From contig NZ_QPEX01000030.1 of NCBI RefSeq assembly GCF_003335505.1, positions 1-64,000 on the forward strand: 64,000 bases of DNA, read 5' to 3'. The position numbers and the translations under genes are program-made. This DNA is from Bremerella cremea. Lineage in GTDB: Bacteria > Planctomycetota > Planctomycetia > Pirellulales > Pirellulaceae. Within the stretch, counting starts at the first letter, position 1, and each line of letters starts with the position of its first letter. The notes under the pieces are model-generated. The model had not been told where the DNA came from. It worked only from the letters and a program-made list of their open reading frames with translations, and did not search any database. Positions 45,392 through 54,930 of this stretch are shown here, piece by piece.

Positions 45392-47824
45392 TTACGCCGG
45401 ATTTTCCCTTTCGGCCCAGGCCGAGAGGGTGTTTGGGGGAACATGGTTTTCCCACCAATCTTTTGCTTCTTTGGTAGACCAGGGATATTCTGCCAACATC
45501 GCTTCTACTTCCAGCAGCACTTCTTCGGCGGTTTGCGGACGCTGGTCAGGGGCTTTCGCCAGGCAGCGATTTAGTAGGTCTTGGAGTTGGGCGGGAATAA
45601 TGCGGTCAGCGGCTTCTTGCACAGTGGGAACCGGCTGCGTGACGATTTGCACCAGCACATCGACGGGGCTACTGGCTAGGTAGATCGTGCGACCAGTCAG
45701 CATGAAGAACGCAGTGGCTCCGAGGGCATAAATATCGACGCGAGGGTCGGCCTGCGTCGGATTCTTAACTCGCTCTGGCGGAATGTACATCGGCGTGCCG
45801 CTGATCTCGGTTGTGCGAGTCACGACGGTGGCGGTTGGATCGGCGGAAAGATTTTTCACGAGACCAAAATCGAGCACCTTCGCCACATCGTATTCGCCGC
45901 CCACCCGGCACAGCATAATGTTGAGTGGCTTAATGTCACGATGGATCAGGCCTCGTGAGTGGGCTTCACGTAACGAAGCAGCAACTTGTCGCATAACGAA
46001 AAGCACCCGAGGCACCGGTTGCCAGCCGTTCTGACGCACGAGTTCTTCTAGGGTGACGCCATCAAGGTATTCCATCGCGTAGTAGAAGATGTTTTCTGGC
46101 GTCTTACCATAGTCGTATATCTCGACGGTATTGGGATGCTTCAACTGACTGGAAAGCTGGACTTCACGTTCGAAGCGTTTGATGATCTTCGGATCGGTTT
46201 TATCGGGGCGGACTAACTTTACTGCCGTTGGCCGTTTAAGCATCTGGTGGCGGGCAAGGTATACCTGCCCCATGCCACCTTCGCCGATTTTCCGCAGCAA
46301 AACATAGGGCCCGACGACCATGTTGTCGCCAATCGAACGTCGCATGAAAACCATGGAGTTGGCCGCGTAATAGGTGATGCCTGCGAAGGTCGCGATCAGC
46401 CCCAGCAGCACGTACTGGCCGATGGAAATGTAAATGAAGGGGCGGAATGCTTCGTGTGCCGCGGTTTCGTAGGCTACGCCGAAGTGATAGTCATCCAACC
46501 ACTGCCAGGCCCCCACAACATCGTGCCCGGCATAACCGACGTACGGTTCGAGGATGATCCCAAAGTTCTCCTGATCCGGTTCACGGTCGCGAGCCATCGT
46601 GACTAGCCGAGTGAGATGCTGGCTGGGACCGGCTGGATGCGAGGGGCCCCGCGCTGGGGATAATGTGAGGTGGGTCCGCGTCGGCTTACCGTCGGCGAGA
46701 AGTTGCCGCTTCCACAAGTCTTTGGTGAAGCGGCTTTCGGTTAGCATCCGTCCTTTTTCATTAAACGCATACGCTTCGCCGGTGGTTCCTGTGCGAATGT
46801 TGGTCAGGGCACGCGTGAAGTTACCGACGGAAAGATAACCCAAGCCCAGCATCGCTTTGGGGGGCTCGCTTTCTTCTCGAATAGGAGCATAAGCCCAGAC
46901 GTACGACACCGTTCCTGAGCTACTCGTATTTTGAGAGTTCGAGTCAGGCTGCATCGGTGGAATAAAGCCGGTCGTGCCGTTAAGGATATCTAACGCCACT
47001 TGCGGATGTAGCTCCTGCCCAATCTTCCGCCCGATTCTGGCTTTCTGATTGCTTGCCAGGATGAAGCCAGAGGTGTCGGCAATGACGAAGGCGGCTTCGT
47101 CGTCCTCAGTGATTGTCCCCGTACGAAGCTTTTTGTTGGGACTATTGGAAGAATAGACGTCGATTGAAAGAGGGTCATTTTTTTGAACGAACGCTTTCGC
47201 TTCTTCGTCGGACTTGCTGAATTCTGGCAAGTGCTCGTCTATGACCGCCAGCTCTGGCTCGATAGCGGCGCTCGAATAGTTACCTTTCAGTTCGGCGTGC
47301 TTCTTAAGCATACTGTCGATGGCCGCGACCACCTCTGGATCTCGGGCGACCATTTCCGCTTGTGTCTTGCACGAATCGATCCACAAGGTCAGGGCCTGGA
47401 CTTCTGCCGTTAACAGGGCCTCGAATTCCTCCTGACGAAGTTTACGCAGTTCGTTCCATACCATGTAGCGCGAGCCCAGGCCAAGTAGCACAATCAACGC
47501 TACGAAGGTGGCAATCGCAATGCTGCGGTATACGCGCGAAGCCCACACATGCACGATGATATTGGTGGTCGATAGCAAGCGGCTACGGCGATTACGTGGT
47601 TGGACCGAATGGGGTGAAGAGGTGCCGCCCGCACCATGCGTTTGAGCCAGGGCCAGGGTGCCCTCAGGAGAAGGTGAGAGTAGCTTCTCGACATGCTGCC
47701 GCAAATCAGCGTCGGTGCCGCAAGTATCCTCTAAAAAGGCCTCGCGCTGTGCCCCTGAACGACGACGGGCCTCGGCGGCGATTCTCTCCACGACTTTCGT
47801 ATCTGGTTTCGTCATAGGGTCCAT
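45392..47824 (-). CDS. Ser/Thr protein kinase with extracytoplasmic Cache-like sensor
   Basis: 810 residues. A short N-terminal region with AQREAFLEDTCG resembles the leader of many planctomycete kinases. TM1 is near residues 95-115. A sensor of about 340 residues follows and looks like a double Cache domain (SGTVSYVWAYAPI, GEAYAFNEKGRML). TM2 is near residue 470. A cytoplasmic Hanks kinase has IGEGGMGQVYLARH, HRDIKPLN, DFGLVKN and PERVKNPTQADPRVDIYALG. Linking a Cache sensor directly to a Hanks kinase is a bacterial arrangement for sensing small ligands outside the cytoplasm. ATG 47815 is an alternative start. Confidence 0.88.
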   Translation of the reverse strand: MDPMTKPDTKVVERIAAEARRRSGAQREAFLEDTCGTDADLRQHVEKLLSPSPEGTLALAQTHGAGGTSSPHSVQPRNRRSRLLSTTNIIVHVWASRVYRSIAIATFVALIVLLGLGSRYMVWNELRKLRQEEFEALLTAEVQALTLWIDSCKTQAEMVARDPEVVAAIDSMLKKHAELKGNYSSAAIEPELAVIDEHLPEFSKSDEEAKAFVQKNDPLSIDVYSSNSPNKKLRTGTITEDDEAAFVIADTSGFILASNQKARIGRKIGQELHPQVALDILNGTTGFIPPMQPDSNSQNTSSSGTVSYVWAYAPIREESEPPKAMLGLGYLSVGNFTRALTNIRTGTTGEAYAFNEKGRMLTESRFTKDLWKRQLLADGKPTRTHLTLSPARGPSHPAGPSQHLTRLVTMARDREPDQENFGIILEPYVGYAGHDVVGAWQWLDDYHFGVAYETAAHEAFRPFIYISIGQYVLLGLIATFAGITYYAANSMVFMRRSIGDNMVVGPYVLLRKIGEGGMGQVYLARHQMLKRPTAVKLVRPDKTDPKIIKRFEREVQLSSQLKHPNTVEIYDYGKTPENIFYYAMEYLDGVTLEELVRQNGWQPVPRVLFVMRQVAASLREAHSRGLIHRDIKPLNIMLCRVGGEYDVAKVLDFGLVKNLSADPTATVVTRTTEISGTPMYIPPERVKNPTQADPRVDIYALGATAFFMLTGRTIYLASSPVDVLVQIVTQPVPTVQEAADRIIPAQLQDLLNRCLAKAPDQRPQTAEEVLLEVEAMLAEYPWSTKEAKDWWENHVPPNTLSAWAERENPA

Positions 47825-47932
47825 TAGCTAGGCATTGTTGGTAGCTATCGGAGTTTCATGTTAATGGCATTGGTGCGCAGGAGGGATAGGTTTTGTGTTG
47901 TTTTTTCGGAACTGGTGGCAAGATGCAACAAA

Positions 47933-47962
47933 AAAAGCGGCTCTCTAGAGAGAGCCGCTTTT
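47933..47962 (-). terminator. Intrinsic terminator of the aldose epimerase gene
   Basis: A perfect 13-bp stem, AAAAGCGGCTCTC/GAGAGCCGCTTTT, with a TAGA loop. On the minus strand it runs into a seven-T tract, 33 bases after the epimerase stop. Confidence 0.88.
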
Positions 47963-47994
47963 CAAGCTTTTGTGTTATTGCACAGGCAGCGTAA

Positions 47995-49161
47995 TTATTT
48001 TTCGACCGAGAACTTATGGACCGTCACTTCGTGGAAAGTTTCACCCGGCTCGAGTGTGGTTGTCGGAAAGCCTTCTTGGTTAGGGGTATCAGGATAGTGC
48101 TGGGTTTCCAGGCAGAACGCTTCGTGCTGCTTCAGACCTGCATTGGCATCGGTCCCATCCAGGAAGTTGCCGCTGTAGAACTGAATGCCCGGCTGGGTGG
48201 TCCAAACTTCCATCACGCGACCCGAAGTCGGTTCTTTGACGGTGGCGGCCAGAGCGAGTTCGCCAGATTGATCGTTCAAGACGTAGCAGTGATCGTAGCC
48301 AACCGGATCGCCGCCGGTGGCTTGAATGTCCTTACCGATCGCCTTGAAGGAAGTGAAGTCCATCGGGGTTCCCTTAACCGTGGCCAGATCGCCGGTCGGA
48401 ATCAGGGTTTCGTCAACCGGCAGGTACTTGTCTGCTTCCAGCTTCAACTTGTGATCGTAGTTCTTGCCACTTTGGGCACCGGCCAAGTTCCAGTAGTTGT
48501 GGTTGGTCAGATTAAGCACCGTCTTAGCGTCGGTCGTCGCGGTGTAGTCCATCACCAACTCGTTGCTGGGGGTCAAGGTGTATTTGACCGTGACCGTCAA
48601 GTTGCCCGGATAGCCTTCTTCGCCATCTTTGGCGGTGTAGTCGAACTGAACACCAACCGCTTCCGGGGTTTCGATCTTCTTGGAATTCCAGACAACCTTA
48701 TCGAATCCCTTTTCGCCGCCGTGCAAGCTGTTGGGGCCGTTGTTGGTTGCCAAGGTGTATTCTTTGCCATCCAGCGTAAACTTGCCTTTGGCAATGCGGT
48801 TGGCATAGCGACCCACCGTGGCACCGAAGTAAGGAGGACCAGCCAGGTAGCCTTCCAGGTTGTCGAAACCAACGTTGATGTTCGTTGCTTCGCCATTCTT
48901 GTCTGGGGTGGTCAGGCTCGTCATGATGGCGCCGTAGTTGATCAACTCCATCTTGATTCCGTTGCCATTGTCAACCGTGTATTTGACAATCGTGGTTCCA
49001 TCCGGCAGGTGGCCGAACTCACTCGCAGTGACGCTCATGGGGGACTTTTTTCCTTTGGCTGCGGGCTCCTCGGCCAGAAGGCCAGAGGCACAAAAAACAA
49101 TCGCCGCAAGGTACATCGCGGCGGGCGTAAAGCAGCGGTTCATCATCGGAACTCCAAGCAT
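47995..49161 (-). CDS. galM: Secreted aldose 1-epimerase (mutarotase)
   Basis: 388 residues with a signal peptide (AAMYLAAIVFCASGLLA, cut near residue 30). Family blocks are visible: INYGAIMTSLTTPDKNG, GATVGRYANRIAKGKF with the substrate Arg, NNGPNSLHGGEKGFDKVVW with a catalytic His, and LTNHNYWNLAG with the second His. The catalytic Glu is in the AFCLETQHYPD block. It interconverts alpha and beta anomers of hexoses, here outside the cytoplasm. ATGs at 49161 and 49146/49143 are alternatives. The antisense strand carries a long open frame that is only a coding artefact. Confidence 0.93.
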   Translation of the reverse strand: MLGVPMMNRCFTPAAMYLAAIVFCASGLLAEEPAAKGKKSPMSVTASEFGHLPDGTTIVKYTVDNGNGIKMELINYGAIMTSLTTPDKNGEATNINVGFDNLEGYLAGPPYFGATVGRYANRIAKGKFTLDGKEYTLATNNGPNSLHGGEKGFDKVVWNSKKIETPEAVGVQFDYTAKDGEEGYPGNLTVTVKYTLTPSNELVMDYTATTDAKTVLNLTNHNYWNLAGAQSGKNYDHKLKLEADKYLPVDETLIPTGDLATVKGTPMDFTSFKAIGKDIQATGGDPVGYDHCYVLNDQSGELALAATVKEPTSGRVMEVWTTQPGIQFYSGNFLDGTDANAGLKQHEAFCLETQHYPDTPNQEGFPTTTLEPGETFHEVTVHKFSVEK

Positions 49162-49447
49162 TTGGGGCTAGTAGACTGACAACCAATTACGTTGCCAGGA
49201 GATCAGCAAACGGGACGTGCATTGAGGTCTATTATCAAATCCAGTTTGACGGAAGTCTAGAGAATCATAGGTTTTACAGAGCAAACCATTTCGGTTTTTC
49301 GTGCGTATAGCCTTTGTTTGAGATTGATTGCACAACTGCCTGAGATATTTTGCTAAAAAATTTCTCTCTTTACCTGCAAGATTTTCAGCACAGCGGTAAC
49401 TACCACTTCAGATCAGGACGAAAGCCATCGAGCGTTCAGGAGAAAAC

Positions 49448-49972
49448 GTGAAGCCTCAGCCCGCAGAACTGCTTCAGCAGCACGAGCGTTGGTTGCGGAC
49501 TGCGCTGTACGCTCGCTTGCATAGTCCTGTGGAAGTGGATGATGTGATGCAGGAAACGGTCACCGCAGCGCTGGAAAACTGGCAGCAGATTAGGGACCCC
49601 AGCGCTGTGGGACCGTGGCTTTACAAAATTGCCATCCGTCAGGCATTGTTGTATCGCCGTAAACAAGGACGTATTCGGAAGTTACAGGAAAACGTCCAGC
49701 GTAACGCCCCGCCGCCTAGCGAAGGGGGCACCAGTCCGCTGGACTGGCTTATCGCCGAAGAACGCAACGAGATGGTTCGTCGAGCAATGAGCGAGCTTCC
49801 CCGCCGTGATGCTGAAATTCTGCTACTCAAATATACCGAGCAGTGGAGTTACCGGGAAATCAGCGAGCGGTTGGGGGTTAGCGAAAGTGCCGTCGAGGCC
49901 CGGCTGCATCGCGCCCGGGCCCGGCTCCGCGAAAAGCTATTGGCCCGCGAAGTGATTTCGACGGGAACTTAA
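49448..49972 (+). CDS. ECF sigma factor
   Basis: 174 residues with a GTG start after an AGGAG site. Region 2 has EVDDVMQETVTAALENW and the WLYKIAIRQAL helix. Region 4 has SYREISERLGVSESAVEARLHRARARLREKLL, a clear helix-turn-helix. The linker is Gly/Pro-rich. It recruits RNA polymerase to a small regulon. The downstream gene appears to be its anti-sigma factor, 19 bases away, followed by a PDZ protein, a common planctomycete module for envelope stress. Confidence 0.92.
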   Translation: MKPQPAELLQQHERWLRTALYARLHSPVEVDDVMQETVTAALENWQQIRDPSAVGPWLYKIAIRQALLYRRKQGRIRKLQENVQRNAPPPSEGGTSPLDWLIAEERNEMVRRAMSELPRRDAEILLLKYTEQWSYREISERLGVSESAVEARLHRARARLREKLLAREVISTGT

Positions 49973-49991
49973 ACGAAAACGATTTCGAGCC

Positions 49992-50702
49992 ATGAACGAA
50001 CTACCTTCCAACGTCGATCACCTGACTCTCGACCGCCTGGTCGATGGCGAGCTTTCTCCTGAGGAGTACCGTAAGGTGCTTTCCGAATTGGATGGCAGCC
50101 AAGATGGTTGGCGACGATGTGCCCATGCGTTCCTAGAAGCCCAAGCGTTAGGTCACACCCTGCCGTTAGTGATGGAGCCGACTCGGCAATCCCCCCATGC
50201 CGAGTTGGCTCCGACGGCTCCTGCCCGTACCAAGCCGTCTTCTTCCTTCCGCGGACTCGAGCGTCTTTCGGCTCTGGCCGCCTCGGTTGCCGTAGCCTTT
50301 GGTCTGGGATGGTACATCTCGACCCTGGGCGATGGAGCCGACGGTGGCGGGACCGGTCCAGCGCCGATCATGATTACCGACAACAAGCCATCCAATCTGC
50401 CGGTTGCTAGCCCACAGCACGAAGCAAAGAAACCTGGCTTTGTGTATGTGAGCCAATGGGATGGTCAAAACACCACCGGCATTCCGATTCCGGTCGACCC
50501 CAATCGCCCCTACGATCCGCAGCAGCCGTGGGACGACTCGTGGGGAATGAATGCTCAGGATTTACAAAAGTTGAAAGATCAAGGGCATCCAGTCGAAACC
50601 CACAACCGTTTGATTCCCGTTTCCCTAGACAACGGAGAACAGGTCGTGGTTCCGATGCAGGAAGTGATTCTGCACGACAAGCCGGAGCTTCCTTTTTTCT
50701 GA
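49992..50702 (+). CDS. Putative anti-sigma factor, single-TM
   Basis: 236 residues. The N-terminus (LDRLVDGELSPEEYRKVLSELD) matches the start of zinc-type anti-sigma factors, but the usual HxxxCxxC zinc triad is absent. One transmembrane segment lies near residues 93-110 (LSALAASVAVAFGLGWYI). The periplasmic part is Pro- and Gly-rich and ends in a PVSLDNGEQVVVPMQEVI block. It lies directly after the ECF gene. The anti-sigma function is inferred from order and topology. Confidence 0.7.
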   Translation: MNELPSNVDHLTLDRLVDGELSPEEYRKVLSELDGSQDGWRRCAHAFLEAQALGHTLPLVMEPTRQSPHAELAPTAPARTKPSSSFRGLERLSALAASVAVAFGLGWYISTLGDGADGGGTGPAPIMITDNKPSNLPVASPQHEAKKPGFVYVSQWDGQNTTGIPIPVDPNRPYDPQQPWDDSWGMNAQDLQKLKDQGHPVETHNRLIPVSLDNGEQVVVPMQEVILHDKPELPFF

Positions 50703-50761
50703 TCACCGCTCAATTCTCGAAACCTTTAGTTTGAGAAAAAGTTGCCAAAAGGAGTGAGTTC

Positions 50762-51751
50762 ATGAAGGTCCGTTATTTGTTCGCGACAGGTCTTCTCGTA
50801 GCCGGTGTTGTTGCGGCGCCCCTGTGGAACAATGCTACCGCCGACGAAAAACCAAAGGTCGATGCGTCTGCGGAAGCCAAGCTGAATTCCGACAACGGTA
50901 AGGCAGAGGCCAAGCAGTATTGGCTCGGAGTTCAATTAGCACCCACGCCTGAAATTTTGAAACGCCATGTCGAGCGCCTCAAGGATGGCGGGGCGATGGT
51001 TGCCGGTGTCGCCTCGAACAGCCCTGCGGAGAAAGCAGGCCTGCAAGCTGGCGACCACATTTTAAAGATAAACGATCAGGTCGTTACGTCGCCTAATCAG
51101 GTGGTCGAGGTGGTCCGTCAAGCAGCAGGCGAAGCGTTGGTAATGCGTGTTTTGCGGGGCATGGAGGTTGACTCTTTCACCGTGAAACCTGAAATCGCGC
51201 CAGAAAATCCCATGCTGCCGCAAGTTGTTCCTGACATGGCAGGGATGTTGCCCCCGGCATTGAACGAGGATGTGCCCGGCGCACGTTTCCGTTTCTTTGG
51301 CCCAGGGCAAATGGTGCCACCCCAAGTTCGTGTGCGTTTGATGGAAGATGATCTGCCGCAAAACTTGCTGATTCGTGTCGAGAAGCAAGGTGATGCTCCG
51401 GCCAAGTTGCACATCGAACGCGAAGGCCAGGCCTGGGATGTTACGGCGGATGAAATTGACGAGCTTCCCGAAGACCTACGCCCGATCGCGAAGCGTTTCC
51501 TCGCGAAAAATGCGAACGGCCCGGTCATCTTTGGTGGAAAGGACGTTCCCTTTCATGACTTGAAAGACATGATGCTCGAAATGCAGCCAGGCAATATGGG
51601 GCCTCCGCAGTTCGATGCTATTCAGCAGCAAATGCAACAACAAATGCGGGAAATGCGCGAGATGATGCAACGCATGGACCAGCACATGAACCGCATTCAG
51701 ATTCAACAAGATCAGCCGCCAATGGACTTGGCCCACCCTGACGAAGTCTAG
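50762..51751 (+). CDS. Exported PDZ-domain protein
   Basis: 329 residues with a signal peptide (RYLFATGLLVAGVVAA). One PDZ domain lies near residues 55-140 (VASNSPAEKAGLQAGDHILKI, then VLRGMEVDSFTV). The C-terminus is a Met/Gln-rich region with QQQMQQQMREMREMMQRMDQ, likely a coiled coil. There is no protease domain. It is probably periplasmic and a target or sensor of the ECF/anti-sigma pair, which it follows by 60 bases. Confidence 0.82.
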   Translation: MKVRYLFATGLLVAGVVAAPLWNNATADEKPKVDASAEAKLNSDNGKAEAKQYWLGVQLAPTPEILKRHVERLKDGGAMVAGVASNSPAEKAGLQAGDHILKINDQVVTSPNQVVEVVRQAAGEALVMRVLRGMEVDSFTVKPEIAPENPMLPQVVPDMAGMLPPALNEDVPGARFRFFGPGQMVPPQVRVRLMEDDLPQNLLIRVEKQGDAPAKLHIEREGQAWDVTADEIDELPEDLRPIAKRFLAKNANGPVIFGGKDVPFHDLKDMMLEMQPGNMGPPQFDAIQQQMQQQMREMREMMQRMDQHMNRIQIQQDQPPMDLAHPDEV

Positions 51752-51781
51752 TCGTTCGCTGATCTTGCCCAAGCCTGCCTG

Positions 51782-51806
51782 GTTGGCTCTTGTTCTGAGA
51801 GCCAAC
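51782..51806. terminator. Hairpin after PDZ gene
   Basis: A perfect 9-bp stem, GTTGGCTCT/AGAGCCAAC, with a 7-base loop lies 30 bases after the PDZ stop codon. There is no T run, so it may pause or stabilise the transcript ahead of the second terminator. Confidence 0.45.
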
Positions 51807-51815
51807 AGATCAAAC

Positions 51816-51852
51816 GCCGTCAGTTCGCAATCGTGGACTGGCGGCTTTTTTT
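51816..51852 (+). terminator. Intrinsic terminator of the ECF/PDZ operon
   Basis: GCCGTCAGTTC pairs with GGACTGGCGGC (11 pairs including two G-T), closed by a seven-T run at 51846-51852. It ends the + strand operon before the sigma-54 activator gene. Confidence 0.88.
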
Positions 51853-51916
51853 GTATAACGTACGCTGACGCTTTGTTTCGTCTCTTTCTCGCGGTAACGT
51901 CTGCTGACCATCAAGT

Positions 51917-53845
51917 ATGAATCGATCTCCTCACGATCTCCTGGCCTCGCTCAGCGAGATGTTGCCGTCGCATCCTCAGTTAGGAACGTTTCTCGCTGCA
52001 ATTTGGAACGAGGTGGAATCGGCGAACAATCTAGCTGATTTTTGCCGAGGCACCGCTCAGTCGCTTCAAGCCGCCACCGCAGCTACCGCCGTTCAATTTC
52101 AGCAGCAGCAGCCCAACGGCGAATGGCGAAAAATTGCGTCGAACGGTAACCCTCGCAGTGTCACCGCATCCCAGTTCGAGAAATGGCTGCATGCCGAAAT
52201 AGTCCCCGGTGAAACGGCCTCGCTGCTGCTGACCTTGCCCGACGAACCGAACCGCATGCTGATTCTCGACGGGGCAACGCGGCTGTCGCCTGGGTACCTT
52301 CAAGCAATTCGCGAAGTAGTCATCTTAGCGCTCGCTCGGTTCCTACAAAGCGTCACCCAAAGCCAGCGAGCCACCCACCTCAAAGCAATCCTTTCCATGG
52401 TCCAGCGTTGGCAGCAAACCGACGACCTGCCGTCGCTGCTTAACCAAATGGCGGAGTCTTCCACCGAGTTCTTTCAGGCAGAACGAGCCAGTATTTTTTT
52501 GTGGGATAAACCCAAGCACCAGCTTGTCGGCCGTCCGGCGTTAGGGGTCGAAGATGGCAAGTTGGTAGTGCCGGACGATAAGGGGGTCGTCGGTGCCGTC
52601 GTGCAAACGGGCCAGTCACGCCGCGTTGACGATATGCTCGGGCACGAAGTCAATCGCGACATCGACAAGCAGCTAGAGTTCCACACACACAGCTTGTTGT
52701 GCGTTCCCTTATTAGATCGAAAAGCGAAGGTTTTCGGCGCGTTCGAGCTGATCAACAAGCGTTCCGGCAATTTCACTACGCAAGATCAGCAAGGCTTGGA
52801 GGAGATCGCCGTACATGCCGCAGCTGTGCTAGAAAGCTCGCAGCAAATTGCCGAGCTACTGGAAAGCCGCGACCGAATCGCCGCCGCCCAGGCCGCCGAA
52901 ATTCAACTCATCGGCGAATCTCCGCCGATGTTAAAGCTCCGCAAAAACATCGAACGGATCGCCGCCACCAAGCTGCCAGTGCTCGTCTTAGGCGAGAACG
53001 GAACCGGCAAGGAAGTTGTCAGTCGCATGATCCACTATCACGGCAATCGGCGTGGGCAACCGTTGGTATCGGTAAATTGCGCGGCGCTGCCAGATACCTT
53101 GCTCGAAAGCGAATTGTTCGGCCACGAGAAAGGGGCATTTACCGGGGCGCACGAAACGAAGCCGGGCAAGTTCGAGCTAGCCTCAGGCGGGACACTCTTC
53201 CTCGACGAGATCGGCGACATGAGCTTGCCCGGCCAAGCGAAGCTGCTCCGCGTTTTAGAAAACCAAGTACTAACTCGGCTAGGTGGTCAGATCGATATCG
53301 AGGTCGATGTACGCGTGATCGCCGCCACCAACCAAGACCTGCCGCAGTTGGTGAAAGAGAACCGTTTCCGGCAAGATTTGTTCTACCGGCTAGACGTCGT
53401 CTCGCTGTACCTGCCGCCGCTGCGCGATCGAGGCAACGACATTTTGATCTTGGCCGAACGCTTCCTTGTCGAGTTTGCGCGGAAGGCTCGACGAGAAACC
53501 CCCACGCTTTCCAGCGATGCCCAAAGCCGCCTCTTAGGGCATGCCTGGCCAGGCAACATACGCGAACTACGAAACACCATGGAGCGAACCGCTTTCTTAT
53601 GCGATCGCGATATTGTCACCGCCGAGATGCTTCCGATCGATACCAACCGCAGCCCCCAAGTTCAGCAAGTTCCCACGCAGCTCGACCTGACCGAAGCCAC
53701 GAACCGCTTTCAGGCAGATTTCATCAGCTATCACTTGGAAAGAAGCGGAGGCAACATGAGCCAAGCCGCCAAAAACATGGGCCTGCACCGCTCGAACCTC
53801 CACCGCAAGATGAAACAATTAGGCCTGCTGGAAGAACGAGAATAA
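51917..53845 (+). CDS. Sigma-54-dependent activator with GAF sensor and Fis-type HTH
   Basis: 642 residues. The N-terminal 155 residues are uncharacterised. A GAF domain follows at about 160-305 (AERASIFLWDK, then LCVPLLDRKAKVFGAFELIN). The AAA+ domain has Walker A GENGTGKE (359-366) and the sigma-54 contact loop GAFTGA (406-411), plus FLDEIGDM and RLGGQIDIEVDVRVIAATN. The C-terminal Fis HTH is GGNMSQAAKNMGLHRSNLHR. It drives sigma-54 promoters when its GAF ligand is bound. Two such sites lie near glnB in this window, but no link is shown. Confidence 0.94.
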   Translation: MNRSPHDLLASLSEMLPSHPQLGTFLAAIWNEVESANNLADFCRGTAQSLQAATAATAVQFQQQQPNGEWRKIASNGNPRSVTASQFEKWLHAEIVPGETASLLLTLPDEPNRMLILDGATRLSPGYLQAIREVVILALARFLQSVTQSQRATHLKAILSMVQRWQQTDDLPSLLNQMAESSTEFFQAERASIFLWDKPKHQLVGRPALGVEDGKLVVPDDKGVVGAVVQTGQSRRVDDMLGHEVNRDIDKQLEFHTHSLLCVPLLDRKAKVFGAFELINKRSGNFTTQDQQGLEEIAVHAAAVLESSQQIAELLESRDRIAAAQAAEIQLIGESPPMLKLRKNIERIAATKLPVLVLGENGTGKEVVSRMIHYHGNRRGQPLVSVNCAALPDTLLESELFGHEKGAFTGAHETKPGKFELASGGTLFLDEIGDMSLPGQAKLLRVLENQVLTRLGGQIDIEVDVRVIAATNQDLPQLVKENRFRQDLFYRLDVVSLYLPPLRDRGNDILILAERFLVEFARKARRETPTLSSDAQSRLLGHAWPGNIRELRNTMERTAFLCDRDIVTAEMLPIDTNRSPQVQQVPTQLDLTEATNRFQADFISYHLERSGGNMSQAAKNMGLHRSNLHRKMKQLGLLEERE

Positions 53846-54047
53846 CCCCAAACCCGCAGCCAGACACCATTTTCATCCCCCAACCCAGCGGCCTAGCCCT
53901 GAAAAACTTCAAGTGGGCACTTCACCCAGACCGAAAAAAGCGTTACATTGTGCGTTTTCCCAAAGGGCCAGAGAGCCATTAAGGGAAAAACAACCCAGAA
54001 GCAGCGAACCCTCTTGGGACCTCACTGCTCCTAACACCAAGCAGACA

Positions 54048-54120
<73 letters not shown>

Positions 54121-54126
54121 CTTTTT

Positions 54127-54164
54127 AAACCTCGTGAGTGATTGCACTTACGGGGTTTTCTTTT
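54127..54164 (+). terminator. Terminator of tRNA-Lys transcript
   Basis: AAACCTCGTGAGTG pairs with CACTTACGGGGTTT (14 pairs, two of them G-T) around an ATTG loop, and the + strand continues TTTTCTTTT. It begins seven bases after the tRNA end. Confidence 0.8.
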
Positions 54165-54240
54165 GCGCTGATAGCTGGTGGCTTTAGCGAGTTGTCGTCT
54201 AGATTTCCGCTCTTCGCAACCTTGGCTTCGAGCGTTTTTC

Positions 54241-54918
54241 TCAATCCAACAACACCAATGCATCGGCCAGTTCGTTCACGTCGTCGGCTGCGCGGGGCAG
54301 GGGGGCGGAGAGGTGTTGGCCGGCGGCGGTGATGACGGTTTGCAGGGCTTCGCTGGGGTGGGATTGTTTTAGGGTGGTGGTTAGTTGCTCGCAAAGCTGG
54401 TCGAGGACCGGTTGGCCGACCTTATTGAGGAGCTCTTGATCGCCCAGGACGACGGCCATTTGTTCGTACAGCGAGACGTAAATCAGCAGGCCGGTGGCGC
54501 CGCTGGTGTGGTGAACGCGTTGGTCGAAGAAGATCGCGCGGGCTCGGGCGTTGACTTCTTCTTCCATTTGTTGTCGCGGCGTGAACAAGCGGCGGAGCCA
54601 GCCGACTTGGCTGCCGGCGAACGCCCCGATGATAAACGCGACGACGATGCTGATGATCATCAACAGCAGCCCAAGATCGAAAGTCATGCCAGACCAGTCG
54701 CCATGGTCATCGGCTGAACGAGGGAAGGCCAGCCAAACGGCGATCGCGGCAATCACGCCCAGCCAGAGGCCGACCATGTCTTCGGCTCGGTCGTAACGGC
54801 CTGACTGCGTGGCGACGACCGGGACGATTTCGCACGAGGTTTGCGATTCGGCTGCGGTAACGGCGGCTTCAATTTCTTGCCGCTGCTGAGAATTAAAGAG
54901 GTTCGTTGCACGCTGCAT
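54241..54918 (-). CDS. TPM-domain membrane protein
   Basis: 225 residues. The TPM (TLP18.3/Psb32/MOLO-1) fold spans about residues 10-50 and 135-210, with CEIVPVVATQSG and TGLLIYVSLYEQMAVVLGD. Two hydrophobic segments lie between them near residues 52-65 and 85-107, so the domain is split by the membrane hairpin. The family is linked to membrane-protein turnover and phosphatase-like activity in plants. The bacterial role is unclear. It lies 12 bases downstream of a second TPM gene. Confidence 0.83.
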   Translation of the reverse strand: MQRATNLFNSQQRQEIEAAVTAAESQTSCEIVPVVATQSGRYDRAEDMVGLWLGVIAAIAVWLAFPRSADDHGDWSGMTFDLGLLLMIISIVVAFIIGAFAGSQVGWLRRLFTPRQQMEEEVNARARAIFFDQRVHHTSGATGLLIYVSLYEQMAVVLGDQELLNKVGQPVLDQLCEQLTTTLKQSHPSEALQTVITAAGQHLSAPLPRAADDVNELADALVLLD

Positions 54919-54930
54919 GTTTTGCTTTCC

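Noticed and set aside
48016..49179. 387-codon open frame on + opposite galM
   Set aside because: It mirrors the aldose epimerase gene. The minus-strand product has a signal peptide and family motifs, so the antisense frame is a codon-bias artefact.
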